A stretch of DNA of 64,000 nucleotides. Origin: CAIVAT01 sp964473485. GTDB taxonomy: Bacteria > Bacteroidota > Bacteroidia > Bacteroidales > FEN-979. Shown in pieces: positions 28,488-37,834 of this stretch. Position numbers and translations under genes: made by a program. The notes under the pieces were generated by a model. That model had not been told where the DNA came from. It worked only from the letters and a program-made list of their open reading frames with translations, and ran no database searches. How positions within the stretch are numbered: the stretch's first letter is position 1; every line of letters begins with the position of its first letter. The stretch covers positions 152,770 to 216,769 of the forward strand of contig CAYYPH010000003.1 of NCBI GenBank assembly GCA_964473485.1, read 5' to 3'.

Positions 28488-31379
28488 TCAGCGGATCAAT
28501 TCATCGAAAGTGAGCGAAATATAATAAATGCCGCCAATCGTGGGGCCACCATAAAACGTCACATACCTGTTGTTGAGGATGTCGGAGCCGCCAACCTTTA
28601 TGATTGTTTTCAGTTTTCGTATCGTATAGCTTATCTGGGCATCAATGGTATTTACTGCCGGCATATAACCATCCCTGGCGAAACTTCCGTTCCAGGTAAA
28701 AGCGTCCTGCCACCTCCAGGCAACGTTGAAGCCAAAGTCCTTATATGCATTTCTGTTTCCGAAGACTACGTTGACAACATGAGCGGGCGTGTTGTAATTA
28801 TTGATGTAATCGTCCGCAAGGTCATTCGTGATCATGTGATTCCATGAATAATTGACACCGGTGCGATAGCCTTTGAAGATGTTATATTCAACGCCAACGG
28901 CAAGTCCTTCTGATTTAAGGGTTTCTGAATTGTTGCAGGCGATCTGAAAAGTGTTTTTAGAACCTCCTGAAAGCAGGCTGTAAAGTGCAGCCTGGGTAGG
29001 ATCGGTAAACGGGTCAACAGGATTGCCTTTGGAGTCCTGCGCCTGTCTGACCTTCGTGGAGGTGATAAAATCGTTGTAAATGTTATAATAGTAATAGACA
29101 TCGATCAGGAGTTTGTTGAACAACATTCCCCGGTAACCGGCTTCCACGACCTGAATGCGTTCAGGTTTGATCTTTTCCCAAGTTGTGTAGCGGACAAGCT
29201 TCGATGGATCGGGTTTTCCGCTGATGACCGATGCCGAGAAATCGTTGACCGAAGCCAAAGTGTAAGTCCATTCGCCAATCCTGTACTTGTCGTAGAACTC
29301 AGGCAGCCCTCCGATTACCCTTGATGTCACAATATCCAGATCCATATATTGATCCATGGTATTGGGATTTCTGAAACCTGTCTGATATGATACCCTGAGA
29401 TTGTGATTTTTAAGGAAAGTATAGACTCCTGAGAACCGGGGAGTCAACCTTCCTTCGAAATTCTCACTTTTATCAAATCTGAGGGATACGGCAAGCTTAA
29501 GGTGTTTCCTGAACAGGTTTTTCGATACTTCTGCGAAAACTCCGTATTCATTTATACGGATGGGATTATCTTCGGAGTCGTCGAATACGGTACCGTTGGA
29601 TCTGAGGTCATACATTCTCCAGTTGGCGCCTATGATCAGACTTACAAAACGGATCTCTTTTCTGAAGTCATACTGGCCTTCAACATGATAAAACCGGGAC
29701 CGGTCATAGAACAAGGCGCCTTGAGGTACACTGAGGGAATTGATACTATCCATGGCGTTTTGAAAATAGGCACTTGCAGGATCCCATCTCCCGGCATCTG
29801 CAGCATTTCGCGAGGCAGTGTGGATGTTGCTCATGGCGGCAGCGTTGTTCAGAAGGGCGTTCATGACGGTTGGATTGTATACCGGACTGCCTGTGGCGGT
29901 AATATTAGCCTGGATCATTGCCCCGGCGAGGGTGCCAGCATATGTTCCATACCAAAGTGAATTGCTTTTATTGGCGTTATTGATGGCATACCCGGTGAAG
30001 TCAATAATATATGAGTCGCCTGAATATTCAAAAGAAGCATACCCCATGAGGTTCCAGTTGCTGCCTTTCAATTCAACCCGGTGGAACTGGTTAAATGCAT
30101 TTTTAATGGCGTAGCGCTGGGCGGCCGTTGAAATAGTCGTCATATACGCTGCATTGAAAAAGTAACTCAGTTCGAGGTTGTCGGTTATCCGGTAGTTCAG
30201 TCCGAGATTGAACTTTAGATTTTTTGAGTTATAGTCGGCAAGAACATATTCAGGATACCCGGTCCTGTTCACATTGGTTGCAGGCAATGAAGCCACATAA
30301 GGCGCAATGGTATCGGCTCCCAGTCCGGTTTTAGCCACAAGCATATTGATCAGGCTTTGTGATCCCCTGAGCATGCCAAGGTTGGCTCCGCCGTCGTCGC
30401 CATAAAGGTTCACGCCATCGTAACCAGGATTAGGGTCAAGCGCACCCTGCGTGCCCTCATTTTTATCGGCATAGTTATGCGCCACCCAGTCGGTCGCCTG
30501 GGCCCACATGCAGTTAATCTTGAAAGCGAATTTGTTGTTGAAGGCTTTCGCATACCTGAAGGCGATCTCATACATGGGCCGGGGGGATGAGGGATCACCC
30601 AGGTCAGTATCTCCGCCGAAATGGTTGAATCCCAGTTTAACGCTGGCGCTAAGGCCCTGGTAATCAAACGGACTTTTACCCGATACCAGCAGGACGCCAT
30701 TGTATGCGTTGGGCCCGTACATTACCGAAGCAGCGCCCGGCAGCAGTTCCATGTTATCGATATCCAGCGCCGAGGGCAGCGTGGCACTTCCAAAACTGTA
30801 ATTCATGGTGGGAGACTGCATGTCCATTCCGTCGAATAACTGCACAAATCTTGAGTTGTTCGGCCGGTTGAATCCCCGGGCATTGACAACCTGGAAATTA
30901 ATACTGCTGCTGATCAGCTCCACACCTTTTTTTGTAGCAAGACTTTTATAGAAATCGTCGGAGGCGACATTCCGGATCTCGATAGTTCCCATCTTTTCAA
31001 TCGAAACGGGCGATCTCATGATCTTTTCTTCCACACGCGACGGAGCCTTTACCTGGACCTCATCAAGCGTTGTGATCAGTTCTTTCAAAACAACGACAAG
31101 ATCAATGGAATCTGAGTTTATCTCCCGGTCTTCCGGCATGAATCCCAGCATGGAAAATACAACTTGTAAGGGAGGAGTTCCTTTTACCACCAACCGGAAA
31201 TTCCCATTCCGGTCCGTGGTTGTGCCAATCACTTTGTCCCTGATCACAACATTTACACCCGACATGGATACATTGGATTCATCCTTAACGTGTCCAGTAA
31301 TGATAATGTGCTGGGCAGATGCAGTAAGCCACAGACTGACACTGCTCATGATGAGGATTATTCTCAGAAACATAATCAT
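28488..31379 (-). CDS. TonB-dependent outer-membrane receptor with carboxypeptidase-like N-terminal domain
   Basis: 963 residues. After a signal peptide ending at ASAQ there is a carboxypeptidase regulatory-like domain (ITGHVKDESNVSMSGVNV, then GTTTDRNGNFRL), a plug domain (VEEKIMRSPVSIEKM through LLPGAASVMYGPNAYNGVLL) and a long 22-strand-type barrel ending in an aromatic-rich strand. It imports a substrate through the outer membrane using TonB energy. No SusD partner is adjacent, so it is not a typical polysaccharide utilisation pair. The substrate cannot be told from the sequence. The Cache lipoprotein gene follows on the same strand. Confidence 0.93.
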   Translation of the reverse strand: MIMFLRIILIMSSVSLWLTASAQHIIITGHVKDESNVSMSGVNVVIRDKVIGTTTDRNGNFRLVVKGTPPLQVVFSMLGFMPEDREINSDSIDLVVVLKELITTLDEVQVKAPSRVEEKIMRSPVSIEKMGTIEIRNVASDDFYKSLATKKGVELISSSINFQVVNARGFNRPNNSRFVQLFDGMDMQSPTMNYSFGSATLPSALDIDNMELLPGAASVMYGPNAYNGVLLVSGKSPFDYQGLSASVKLGFNHFGGDTDLGDPSSPRPMYEIAFRYAKAFNNKFAFKINCMWAQATDWVAHNYADKNEGTQGALDPNPGYDGVNLYGDDGGANLGMLRGSQSLINMLVAKTGLGADTIAPYVASLPATNVNRTGYPEYVLADYNSKNLKFNLGLNYRITDNLELSYFFNAAYMTTISTAAQRYAIKNAFNQFHRVELKGSNWNLMGYASFEYSGDSYIIDFTGYAINNANKSNSLWYGTYAGTLAGAMIQANITATGSPVYNPTVMNALLNNAAAMSNIHTASRNAADAGRWDPASAYFQNAMDSINSLSVPQGALFYDRSRFYHVEGQYDFRKEIRFVSLIIGANWRMYDLRSNGTVFDDSEDNPIRINEYGVFAEVSKNLFRKHLKLAVSLRFDKSENFEGRLTPRFSGVYTFLKNHNLRVSYQTGFRNPNTMDQYMDLDIVTSRVIGGLPEFYDKYRIGEWTYTLASVNDFSASVISGKPDPSKLVRYTTWEKIKPERIQVVEAGYRGMLFNKLLIDVYYYYNIYNDFITSTKVRQAQDSKGNPVDPFTDPTQAALYSLLSGGSKNTFQIACNNSETLKSEGLAVGVEYNIFKGYRTGVNYSWNHMITNDLADDYINNYNTPAHVVNVVFGNRNAYKDFGFNVAWRWQDAFTWNGSFARDGYMPAVNTIDAQISYTIRKLKTIIKVGGSDILNNRYVTFYGGPTIGGIYYISLTFDELIR

Positions 31380-31640
31380 AAGATTGAGGTTTATGAATAG
31401 CGTTTCGGTGGATTTCGCAATGTTGTTTTTATATAAAAAAACTAACAGCGAAAAAACCTTACTAAGATAAGGATACAGAAATGGGAAGTCAAGGGCTATG
31501 GTTAAATAATACCTTTTGCCCTTAAAAAATAATCATGGAATCAGTTGTTGCTGTTTCCTATTAAACCTGTAAAATAACCCGGCAGTCTTTTTGCAAAATC
31601 TTCTTACCTTCGGTATTTATTTTGGAATATCAGAAGTGCC

Positions 31641-33443
31641 ATGATACGGATTCTGAAATTTTTATTCATAATTGCCTTGTCTGTCCCTTTGTTGGATCCC
31701 CAGGCACAGGCCGCAAACGATTCAATTTCAGAAAAGGAGCACCAACTGCAGGGGATGATCGCGGATACAACCAAGGTGAAGCATTTGCTCGACCTTGGCA
31801 GGTATTATTGCAGCCGGCAGAATGATAAGGCCCTTTTATACCTGCAGCAGGCTTTGACACTCTCCAGTGAACTCGGATACATCGAGGGAATTGCACGTAG
31901 TTATCTCTGGCAGGGCCGGGTATTCTATTACAAGGATGAATATGCCATGGCCGAGTCTTATCTGTCGAAAGCGAAGGATTTGCTGGATAAGACTGCCGAT
32001 ATCAGGGATCTGGCTTTCTATCATTTCGCTTCAGGTTCTTTGTGCGATCTGAACGGCAATTTTATCAGGGCAATTCAGGAGTACCAGGAAGCTGCCCGGC
32101 TTTCGGCTGCGGGCGGGGATGAAAGCCTGCGCTCAGGCAGTCTCGCCAGCCTTGGTTCGGTATATAACCGGCTGAAAGAGCCCGACAATGCGCTGGTTTA
32201 TCTCAGGGAGGCGCTGGTCATCAGGAAGGAATTGAACGATCAGCTCGGTGTCGCCAGCATTCAGACCTGCATCGGCGCCTCATATGAGGAGAAAGGGATG
32301 AACGATACGGCTTTGTATTACTACCTCAGTGGTTACCAAATCAGGCTTTCATCAGATGAGATCCGGCCGCTTGCAAGCTCGGAGTACAGCCTGGGAAAAT
32401 TATACAACAAAATGAAGCAATATGACAAGGCCATCAGGATATTCGAAAGCAGCCGACGTCATTACCGGTTGCTTGATGAAAAAACCGGCCTGTGCATCAC
32501 GGGGCTCGAACTTGCCAGATCGCTGAACTACACTGGTAATAAAAAGATGGCAGAGGAGACAGGGAGGGAGGCTCTGGACCTGGCGGAGGGAATGAACAAT
32601 CATGAACTGATCAGCTCAGCCTATGAAACCCTTGCCGACATAGCCGCATTTAACAACGATTTCATGGAGGCGTACCGTTACTCGGTGTTACAGAAAAAAT
32701 CCGGGGAGATTCTTGCCTTACAGAAAAAAGAGATGGCGATCAAAGAGATTGAAGCAAGGTTCAGGATGCAACAGATGAACGACGAGATGGAAAAACTGAA
32801 GCTTCAAAGCAATGCACAACGAAAGAATATTATCCTGCTTGGGGTTTCGTCGGCAACATTGCTGGTTATCCTGGTGCTCATCATCCTGTTGTACCGGTCG
32901 AAAGTACAGGCCCACCGCCGGAAAAACCAGCTTTTTGAGCAGGATTTGATTATTCGCAGGCAACGCGATGAACTGGCTGAGAAGGAGAAACTGATCCTGC
33001 GTGAAAAGGTGGAGACCCAGAGCCGGGAACTTGCCGCAAAAGCCCTAGAGATGATCCGAGTCAACGAAACCCTGGGAAGGATCATCGACCGGCTCCAGCA
33101 ATTGAATCGCCGGCAGACGAGCCATGACGATATGGAAAAAGAGATAAGCCACATAGTCAGGGAGATAGAGTTGCATACCCAGAACAACACCTGGCAGGAG
33201 TTCGACACGATCTTCAGGAATATTCATTCGGAGTTTTACAGCAAACTCCTCGAGCAATGCCCCGATCTGACTGCTGCCGAGATTAAGATTGCCGCGCTGC
33301 TGAAACTGAACCTGACCACCAAGGAGATCGCGGCCATCACCCTGAAATCGGAAGAGGGGATCAAATCCACCCGGTACCGTCTCCGCAAAAAACTGCAGTT
33401 CGCCAGCGACGATCACCTGGTGCCCTTTCTCTTGCAACTGTAA
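31641..33443 (+). CDS. Membrane-anchored TPR protein with C-terminal LuxR-like HTH
   Basis: 600 residues. A signal peptide (LFIIALSVPLLDPQAQA) precedes about eight tetratricopeptide repeats (residues ~40-345). Then come a coiled coil, one transmembrane helix (around 395-417, ILLGVSSATLLVILVLIILL), a long cytosolic coiled coil (~420-510) and a helix-turn-helix near 542-595 (LTAAEIKIAALLKLNLTTKEIAAIT, split here only by its family layout). This architecture is common in Bacteroidota and is thought to link periplasmic TPR-mediated sensing to transcription. The targets are unknown. It stands alone and is divergent from the TonB receptor gene. Confidence 0.88.
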   Translation: MIRILKFLFIIALSVPLLDPQAQAANDSISEKEHQLQGMIADTTKVKHLLDLGRYYCSRQNDKALLYLQQALTLSSELGYIEGIARSYLWQGRVFYYKDEYAMAESYLSKAKDLLDKTADIRDLAFYHFASGSLCDLNGNFIRAIQEYQEAARLSAAGGDESLRSGSLASLGSVYNRLKEPDNALVYLREALVIRKELNDQLGVASIQTCIGASYEEKGMNDTALYYYLSGYQIRLSSDEIRPLASSEYSLGKLYNKMKQYDKAIRIFESSRRHYRLLDEKTGLCITGLELARSLNYTGNKKMAEETGREALDLAEGMNNHELISSAYETLADIAAFNNDFMEAYRYSVLQKKSGEILALQKKEMAIKEIEARFRMQQMNDEMEKLKLQSNAQRKNIILLGVSSATLLVILVLIILLYRSKVQAHRRKNQLFEQDLIIRRQRDELAEKEKLILREKVETQSRELAAKALEMIRVNETLGRIIDRLQQLNRRQTSHDDMEKEISHIVREIELHTQNNTWQEFDTIFRNIHSEFYSKLLEQCPDLTAAEIKIAALLKLNLTTKEIAAITLKSEEGIKSTRYRLRKKLQFASDDHLVPFLLQL

Positions 33444-33597
33444 ACTCCGAGTTTCAATCTGTTTGATTATCAAGCAGATGTAAGTCCTGCCACTTTTTGA
33501 ACCCGTCCGAACCACTTTAATAAACCCTAAAAAGTTGCACCCGGGCTCCCCCCGGGGGTATTTTCGCATCACCCTGACGCACATCATCATTTTCCTG

Positions 33598-33795
33598 ATG
33601 GAAGCAATGGGCCGATATCCCATGCCAGCGAATAGAACACGCGTAAAAAGCGAAAAGGAGAAGAAAGCTGAGAAGAAATCCGGAGGCAACGACAATGAGC
33701 TGGAGGATATCAGGCTCCGGCTTGAGGCCAGAAGCCGGGCCTTTGAGAAGATCATCAAACAGTTAAATAAATCTGCAGATAATCAGGAACATTAA
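33598..33795 (+). CDS. Small coiled-coil protein, hypothetical
   Basis: 65 residues from ATG 33598; a TTG at 33535 is less likely. The chain is highly charged, with a basic stretch (KSEKEKKAEKKSGG) then a heptad-like helix (LEDIRLRLEARSRAFEKI). It has no signal peptide or cysteine. It ends 16 bases before the next gene, which supports it being real and co-transcribed. A GC-rich self-complementary stretch (CCCGGG, loop CTCCC, CCCGGG at 33540-33556) precedes it and may terminate the TPR gene or fold in its leader. Function unknown. Confidence 0.5.
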   Translation: MEAMGRYPMPANRTRVKSEKEKKAEKKSGGNDNELEDIRLRLEARSRAFEKIIKQLNKSADNQEH

Positions 33796-33811
33796 CCAAA
33801 ACCCAAAAATC

Positions 33812-34642
33812 ATGAAGACAAAATGTTTACTCCTTGTTTTGCTGGCTGTCTTTTCAGCCCGGGCATTTCCACAGGTTCCGAACGCTGGTTTCGAGGACTG
33901 GAGTTATCAGAATGCAATACTGACACCTGACGGATGGCAAACCAGTTGCGATGAAGGCTGCCTGAATGCGGTCAGGAGCGACGACAGTTATGAGGGCAGT
34001 TCATCACTCGAACTGCTGGTGGTCTATGATGCCATCATGGGATCCAATATGAGCGGCTTTGCCTTCACCGATGGGAATTTTCCGGTCGGTGAGCGCTATG
34101 AATCTTTTTCGGCCTATATCAAAGGAAACATCATAGGTAATGATACCCTGAAGATCATGGTCAGCATGTGGCTTGCCGGAGAGATGATCGGATACGGGCA
34201 GTTTCACACCCTGCAAAATCATTCAGGCTGGACCAAGGTGACGGTTGATATAACATACGCTAACAATGACACCCCCGACGAGGCCTTTGTTTCCTTGCAA
34301 CTGGGGCCCGTATTCGGCGGCAATCTGGGTTCCCAGTACCTGCTCGACTGGCTTGAATTTTCCGATCAGCCTTCATCGGCCGGGGATCTTCAAACCAGTA
34401 TTACACGGATTTATCCTAATCCCGTTGCAGACCTTCTCACGATCGAAACTGACGAAGAGCGGGCAGGCGGTCTTATCAGGCTGATCAACCGGTACGGACA
34501 GGCTGTGTATCAGTGTGCAGTGCCATCGGGAAAATCATCTCTTTCGATCGATGTGCAGAACCTGCCCGCGGGCCTCTATTTGCTGCAGGAATGCGCCGAT
34601 GACCAGGTGATTCGTTCGGAGAAGTTGATAATCAGGCATTAA
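33812..34642 (+). CDS. Secreted protein with T9SS type A sorting domain
   Basis: 276 residues. After a signal peptide (cleavage near RAFPQ) the mature protein starts with VPNAGFEDW, the opening of a beta-sandwich, carbohydrate-binding-like domain frequent in Bacteroidota extracellular proteins (the PCMD-type fold is the nearest known style). The C-terminal ~75 residues are a sorting domain: RIYPNPVADLLTI, INRYGQAVYQ, NLPAGLYLLQE, ending in KLIIRH. It is expected at the cell surface. It probably forms an operon with the small coiled-coil gene before it. Confidence 0.85.
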   Translation: MKTKCLLLVLLAVFSARAFPQVPNAGFEDWSYQNAILTPDGWQTSCDEGCLNAVRSDDSYEGSSSLELLVVYDAIMGSNMSGFAFTDGNFPVGERYESFSAYIKGNIIGNDTLKIMVSMWLAGEMIGYGQFHTLQNHSGWTKVTVDITYANNDTPDEAFVSLQLGPVFGGNLGSQYLLDWLEFSDQPSSAGDLQTSITRIYPNPVADLLTIETDEERAGGLIRLINRYGQAVYQCAVPSGKSSLSIDVQNLPAGLYLLQECADDQVIRSEKLIIRH

Positions 34643-34708
34643 GATCAACTGACATAAAACAGAGAGTCCATCAATTTTACCTCATTCAATCAAAAAAAAA
34701 CAAAAATC

Positions 34709-35338
34709 ATGAAGACCAATTTTCGCACACTATCCGTCATGCTGTTGACGGGCATTTTCATCACGGTAATCTCTGTGCTTTCTTGCAGTTGCAAGAAGGA
34801 GACCAACGAGGATAACCCGAACAACGCCGGGGGAGCCAGTTGCTGGGGTGAAACCTGGCTGATCGGAACCTGGGAGGGGACCACCCCTTCGTCGGTGCAA
34901 CCCTTTGCCAACACCAGGATCAGGATTGTATTCACTTCCGCTGAACTGAAGATTGATGATTCGCAGGCCGGAAATCCACGGAAAATGTGGACATATAACG
35001 GAACACTGACATGGGACGTCGGCGGTGCCGGAGAATGGAGCGTAAACTTTGCAGCCGGCAACTGGCCTGATCCTGATATCAATGTTATATTGTATGAATG
35101 TATCCAGATGACGGCCATCAACCAGGGGATGGCAAACATCTCCCTGCGCATTGCCGATATAGCGCAGCAGGATATTTATCATTCCATCGATCTGGACTGG
35201 GGTCCGCTTGGCCTCCCGTCTTCAACTCCGGCAACATCCATTGATTTTTACGGAGATGTTGAGATCGACAACAACGGGAACCTGCAGCGCGCCGATTATT
35301 TGCCCGGCGAATCAACCATCAGGATGACGAAGAAATAG
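34709..35338 (+). CDS. Lipoprotein, hypothetical
   Basis: 209 residues. The N-terminus is a lipoprotein signal with SVLSCSCKKE, where the first cysteine fits the lipobox. The mature part has a GTWEGTTP motif near its start and beta-strand pattern throughout, a lipocalin-like style common among Bacteroidota lipoproteins, but no confident family. It is the last backbone gene before the tRNA terminator and the island boundary. Confidence 0.72.
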   Translation: MKTNFRTLSVMLLTGIFITVISVLSCSCKKETNEDNPNNAGGASCWGETWLIGTWEGTTPSSVQPFANTRIRIVFTSAELKIDDSQAGNPRKMWTYNGTLTWDVGGAGEWSVNFAAGNWPDPDINVILYECIQMTAINQGMANISLRIADIAQQDIYHSIDLDWGPLGLPSSTPATSIDFYGDVEIDNNGNLQRADYLPGESTIRMTKK

Positions 35339-35408
35339 GCGAAGGGATGGAAGACATGAATGGTGATGCACTGTAAAGGGCGAAACACCATGATCGTAAG
35401 CAAATAAA

Positions 35409-35441
35409 AAACCACCAGTAATCAAATATTACTGGTGGTTT
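35409..35441 (-). terminator. Strong hairpin terminator, probably of the tRNA used as integration site
   Basis: A perfect 14-bp stem (AAACCACCAGTAAT / ATTACTGGTGGTTT) with a 5-base loop. Read on the minus strand it is followed by a T-run (AAAAA on plus at 35406-35410). It lies 6 bases beyond the tRNA-like 3' end on the minus strand, exactly where a tRNA terminator would be. It may also stop the lipoprotein transcript on plus. Confidence 0.8.
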
Positions 35442-35447
35442 CTGTCT

Positions 35448-35464
35448 GTCGGGGCGAGAAGACT
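35448..35464 (-). other. Attachment site: 17-base 3' end of a tRNA gene (proline-like)
   Basis: Read on the minus strand, AGTCTTCTCGCCCCGAC fits the 3' end of a tRNA: T-loop end AGT, T-stem CTTCT, acceptor strand CGCCCCG, discriminator A. An acceptor starting CGGGGCG is typical of tRNA-Pro. The rest of the tRNA is absent; beyond base 35464 the sequence is unrelated. A tyrosine integrase gene begins 137 bases further. This is the usual mark of an element inserted at a tRNA 3' end, with the intact tRNA expected at the far end of the element, outside this window. Confidence 0.65.
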
Positions 35465-35600
35465 AAAATATCACTTGAAACCCTTGATAATAGCGGGTTT
35501 CATTTTTATTACAAAAATATATTTTGCTGCTTCTTTTAATACATTGATTATCTGATGTTATGGATTGAATATTTTTATTACATTTGATTCGTTTATATCA

Positions 35601-36830
35601 ATGGTTATGTCATCACTAAGATACACAATAAAGCCAGCAATTCTAACTGGAGGACGAAATATTTCCAAAATTACAGGTGAAGCAATCGTTTATATTCGTG
35701 TTACTATTTTTACCGATGGTGAAAAGCCAAAGACTAAGTATTGTAGAACTCATATTACAGTAAAACCAAAGGATTTTGATAAGAAAGAAGGGAGAATTAA
35801 AAGGTCTGATCCCAAAGCGAGTGATAAAAATTACCAAATCTTTTTGCAAAAATTTAATGTTGAACAAGAGTTCAAGGACATTAAAGAGGGTAAGCCTATT
35901 GCAATAGTCAATCCCCAGTATTTGCCAATGCCTTCAAAGAACTTGATCGATTATCTAAATGATTATATAACATTTCGTAAAGCATCAAAGACTCCCCACG
36001 GTACTTTGAAGGAGTTTACTACGTTGAAGACAAGACTTGAAAATTTCCAGAAATATTCTCATCAAACACTATTCATAAAGGATGCTTCTACAAATAGGTT
36101 TTCGGATAATTTCTACATCTTTCTACTCCAAAAATATAATCAAGGCACGATCGAGAAAACATATACTATTCTTCGAACTGTTTTAAACTATTATTATGAG
36201 CGCAGGGATGATTTTGAAATTAAAATGACCGATACTTTCAGAAATAGAAGTTGGAAAAAAGGCAGTAAAAGTAAAAATGAGCCTCAACCGTTGTCTGATG
36301 AAGAACTTGAGATTTTGATAAAGCACAAGTTTAAAACGCATTCACTTAATCAACATAAGGATCGATTTTTATTTCAGTGTGCTACTGGTTGTCGTTTTAG
36401 TGATATGTTTAGCATCTCTAAAGAAAACATAGTCGATAGTTGTATAGAGTATTTTCCAAAGAAAACGATTCATAAACAAGATAATAAAGTCATCGTACCC
36501 TTAAATGATTTATCAAGGAGTATTCTTGAAAAGTATGGATATGAGATGAGAAAACTAGGAATCTCGAACCAGAAATACAATGATGGTTTGGCTGAAATGG
36601 TTAAGGAACTCAGGGAAGATCACCCCGAATTATTTAGGTATACTTATACATCTCATAATGGTCGTGATTCGTTTATTACAATTGCAATAAATTCTGATGT
36701 GGATGTGCCAACATTGCTAAAGATGGTTGGCCAAAGTTCGTGGTCTGTGATGCAGCGATATTTCAAGGTCGACAAGCAGCATATGATTACAAAGATTATG
36801 AATATCAAGGCATTTCAAACTACTGGATAA
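35601..36830 (+). CDS. int: Tyrosine recombinase (phage-type integrase)
   Basis: About 409 residues from ATG 35601. It has an N-terminal Arm-type DNA-binding region (KTKYCRTHITVKPKDFDKKEG), a SAM-like core-binding domain in the middle (LIDYLNDYITFRKASK) and a catalytic domain with the expected residues: Arg in TGCRFSDM, His-x-x-Arg in HNGRDSF, and the nucleophile Tyr in MQRYFKVDK. It catalyses integration and excision at the tRNA site. It reads into the island from the left junction, the standard arrangement for tRNA-targeted elements. Confidence 0.93.
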   Translation: MVMSSLRYTIKPAILTGGRNISKITGEAIVYIRVTIFTDGEKPKTKYCRTHITVKPKDFDKKEGRIKRSDPKASDKNYQIFLQKFNVEQEFKDIKEGKPIAIVNPQYLPMPSKNLIDYLNDYITFRKASKTPHGTLKEFTTLKTRLENFQKYSHQTLFIKDASTNRFSDNFYIFLLQKYNQGTIEKTYTILRTVLNYYYERRDDFEIKMTDTFRNRSWKKGSKSKNEPQPLSDEELEILIKHKFKTHSLNQHKDRFLFQCATGCRFSDMFSISKENIVDSCIEYFPKKTIHKQDNKVIVPLNDLSRSILEKYGYEMRKLGISNQKYNDGLAEMVKELREDHPELFRYTYTSHNGRDSFITIAINSDVDVPTLLKMVGQSSWSVMQRYFKVDKQHMITKIMNIKAFQTTG

Positions 36831-37137
36831 GTGGATTACAATTATTTGTAAGATTTAAAAATCCTGACTCCATTCCTGACTCCGTTTCCCTGCTTGATGA
36901 ACTTATATAACTGCACTTCTTTCTTCCCACAAGTTGAATCCATTCTCGTTAATAACCTCAAGCCCCACAGAAATCATTCATGTCGATTTGTTTGACCTGT
37001 TCGCCATTGAATCCCAGCCTTAGGTATATAATGATTTTTTCTATGCTGGCGTGGCTCCCGAGAGGATAAGGGAATCAGAAGATACAAAGGTTAATCCATG
37101 ATAATGTGCTTTGCCCAACACATGAGCGGTCTAAGCC
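36831..37137. other. Non-coding stretch after the integrase
   Basis: About 300 bases without a plausible gene. Short decayed reading frames on both strands suggest old coding sequence, for example an in-frame NGFNLWEERSAVI remnant on the minus strand around 36.9 kb. Confidence 0.4.
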
Positions 37138-37395
37138 CAGAAATTACTTTCTGCTAAGGCGGTCTATAATTACCGTCCCCCTTTTATGCTTCAGACGAAC
37201 GGAATGAAGAAACCGCTACCTTACTACAAATAGGTCAAATGGCTTTATCCGATTTGCCGTCCTGTGTTTCCGAACTTCTTTATTACCCTGAAGGAATTGG
37301 GGCTGGCAATGGTTAATTGCGTTCTGTATGGTTATGTGAAGAAGGTTCTGGAAACGGGGGACATTGTTGGGCTGGCTAAGAAAGGCAATGAGTAA
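37138..37395 (+). pseudogene. C-terminal remnant of an NAD(P)-binding oxidoreductase
   Basis: About 85 codons in one frame with an internal TAG at 37231. The text reads AVYNYRPPFMLQ, then after the stop VKWLYPICRPVFPNFF, TLKELGLAMVN and YGYVKKVLETGDIVGLA. This matches the tail of the NAD(P)H-binding epimerase/oxidoreductase proteins common in Bacteroidota, where a YRP motif is followed by a YP-x3-x3-FP and LKELG-x-AM pattern. The N-terminal two thirds, including the nucleotide loop, are gone, so the gene is dead. It lies just before a second decayed gene. Confidence 0.6.
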
Positions 37396-37425
37396 AGGAC
37401 TTCACAAAGCCGTACCTTTGTCATC

Positions 37426-37827
37426 ATGACGAAGGATCATCTCGTAATATTCGACGGCGTATGCAATTTATGCAACAGCACCGTTCAGTTCATAATCAAG
37501 AGGGATAGAAAAAAGAAGTTTTCGTTCACCACATACCAGTCCAAGACGGGACAGGATATTTTAAAACAGAACGGCATTCCTGTAAAAGACCAATGAACCG
37601 TCGTTTACTTAAAAAACGGTGTTCCCTGTTTTAAATCCAAGGCAGTCTTGGAAATTTTGAGGGATTTGGGATGCTGCTGGAATTTACTTTACATCCTGAT
37701 TGTCATCCCGCCGTTTCTTCGAGATTTTGTTTATGATATCATAGCAAATCACAGGTACAAGGTTTTCGGCAAGAGTGAATCTTGCATGGTTCCAAATTCA
37801 GAATCAATGGATAGATTTCTGCAATAA
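37426..37827 (+). pseudogene. DCC-family thiol-disulfide oxidoreductase with an in-frame TGA
   Basis: A 133-codon frame starting at ATG 37426 and ending at TAA 37825, interrupted only by TGA at codon 57 (37594). The N-terminus IFDGVCNLCNSTVQFI carries the DxxCxxC motif of the DCC (DUF393, YuxK) family. After the stop the frame continues as TVVYLKNGVPCFKSKAVLE and PPFLRDFVYDIIANHRYKVFG, the normal second half of these ~130-residue proteins. Both halves are well preserved, so the nonsense change is recent or an assembly error. These proteins are thought to be thiol-based redox enzymes of unknown substrate. Confidence 0.8.
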
Positions 37828-37834
37828 TTCTATG

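Noticed and set aside
28488..31379. Polysaccharide utilisation locus (SusC/SusD pair)
   Set aside because: No SusD gene, glycoside hydrolase or sugar regulator lies beside the TonB receptor.
33045..33758. A 237-codon open frame on the minus strand
   Set aside because: It is antisense to the well-supported TPR-HTH gene and small coiled-coil gene, and its Ser/Leu/Phe-rich make-up is that of a mirrored codon pattern.
37594..37596. Selenocysteine or stop-codon readthrough at the TGA of the DCC gene
   Set aside because: The position is not a catalytic cysteine; the CxxC motif is elsewhere and uses normal codons. Other genes end in TGA as usual.
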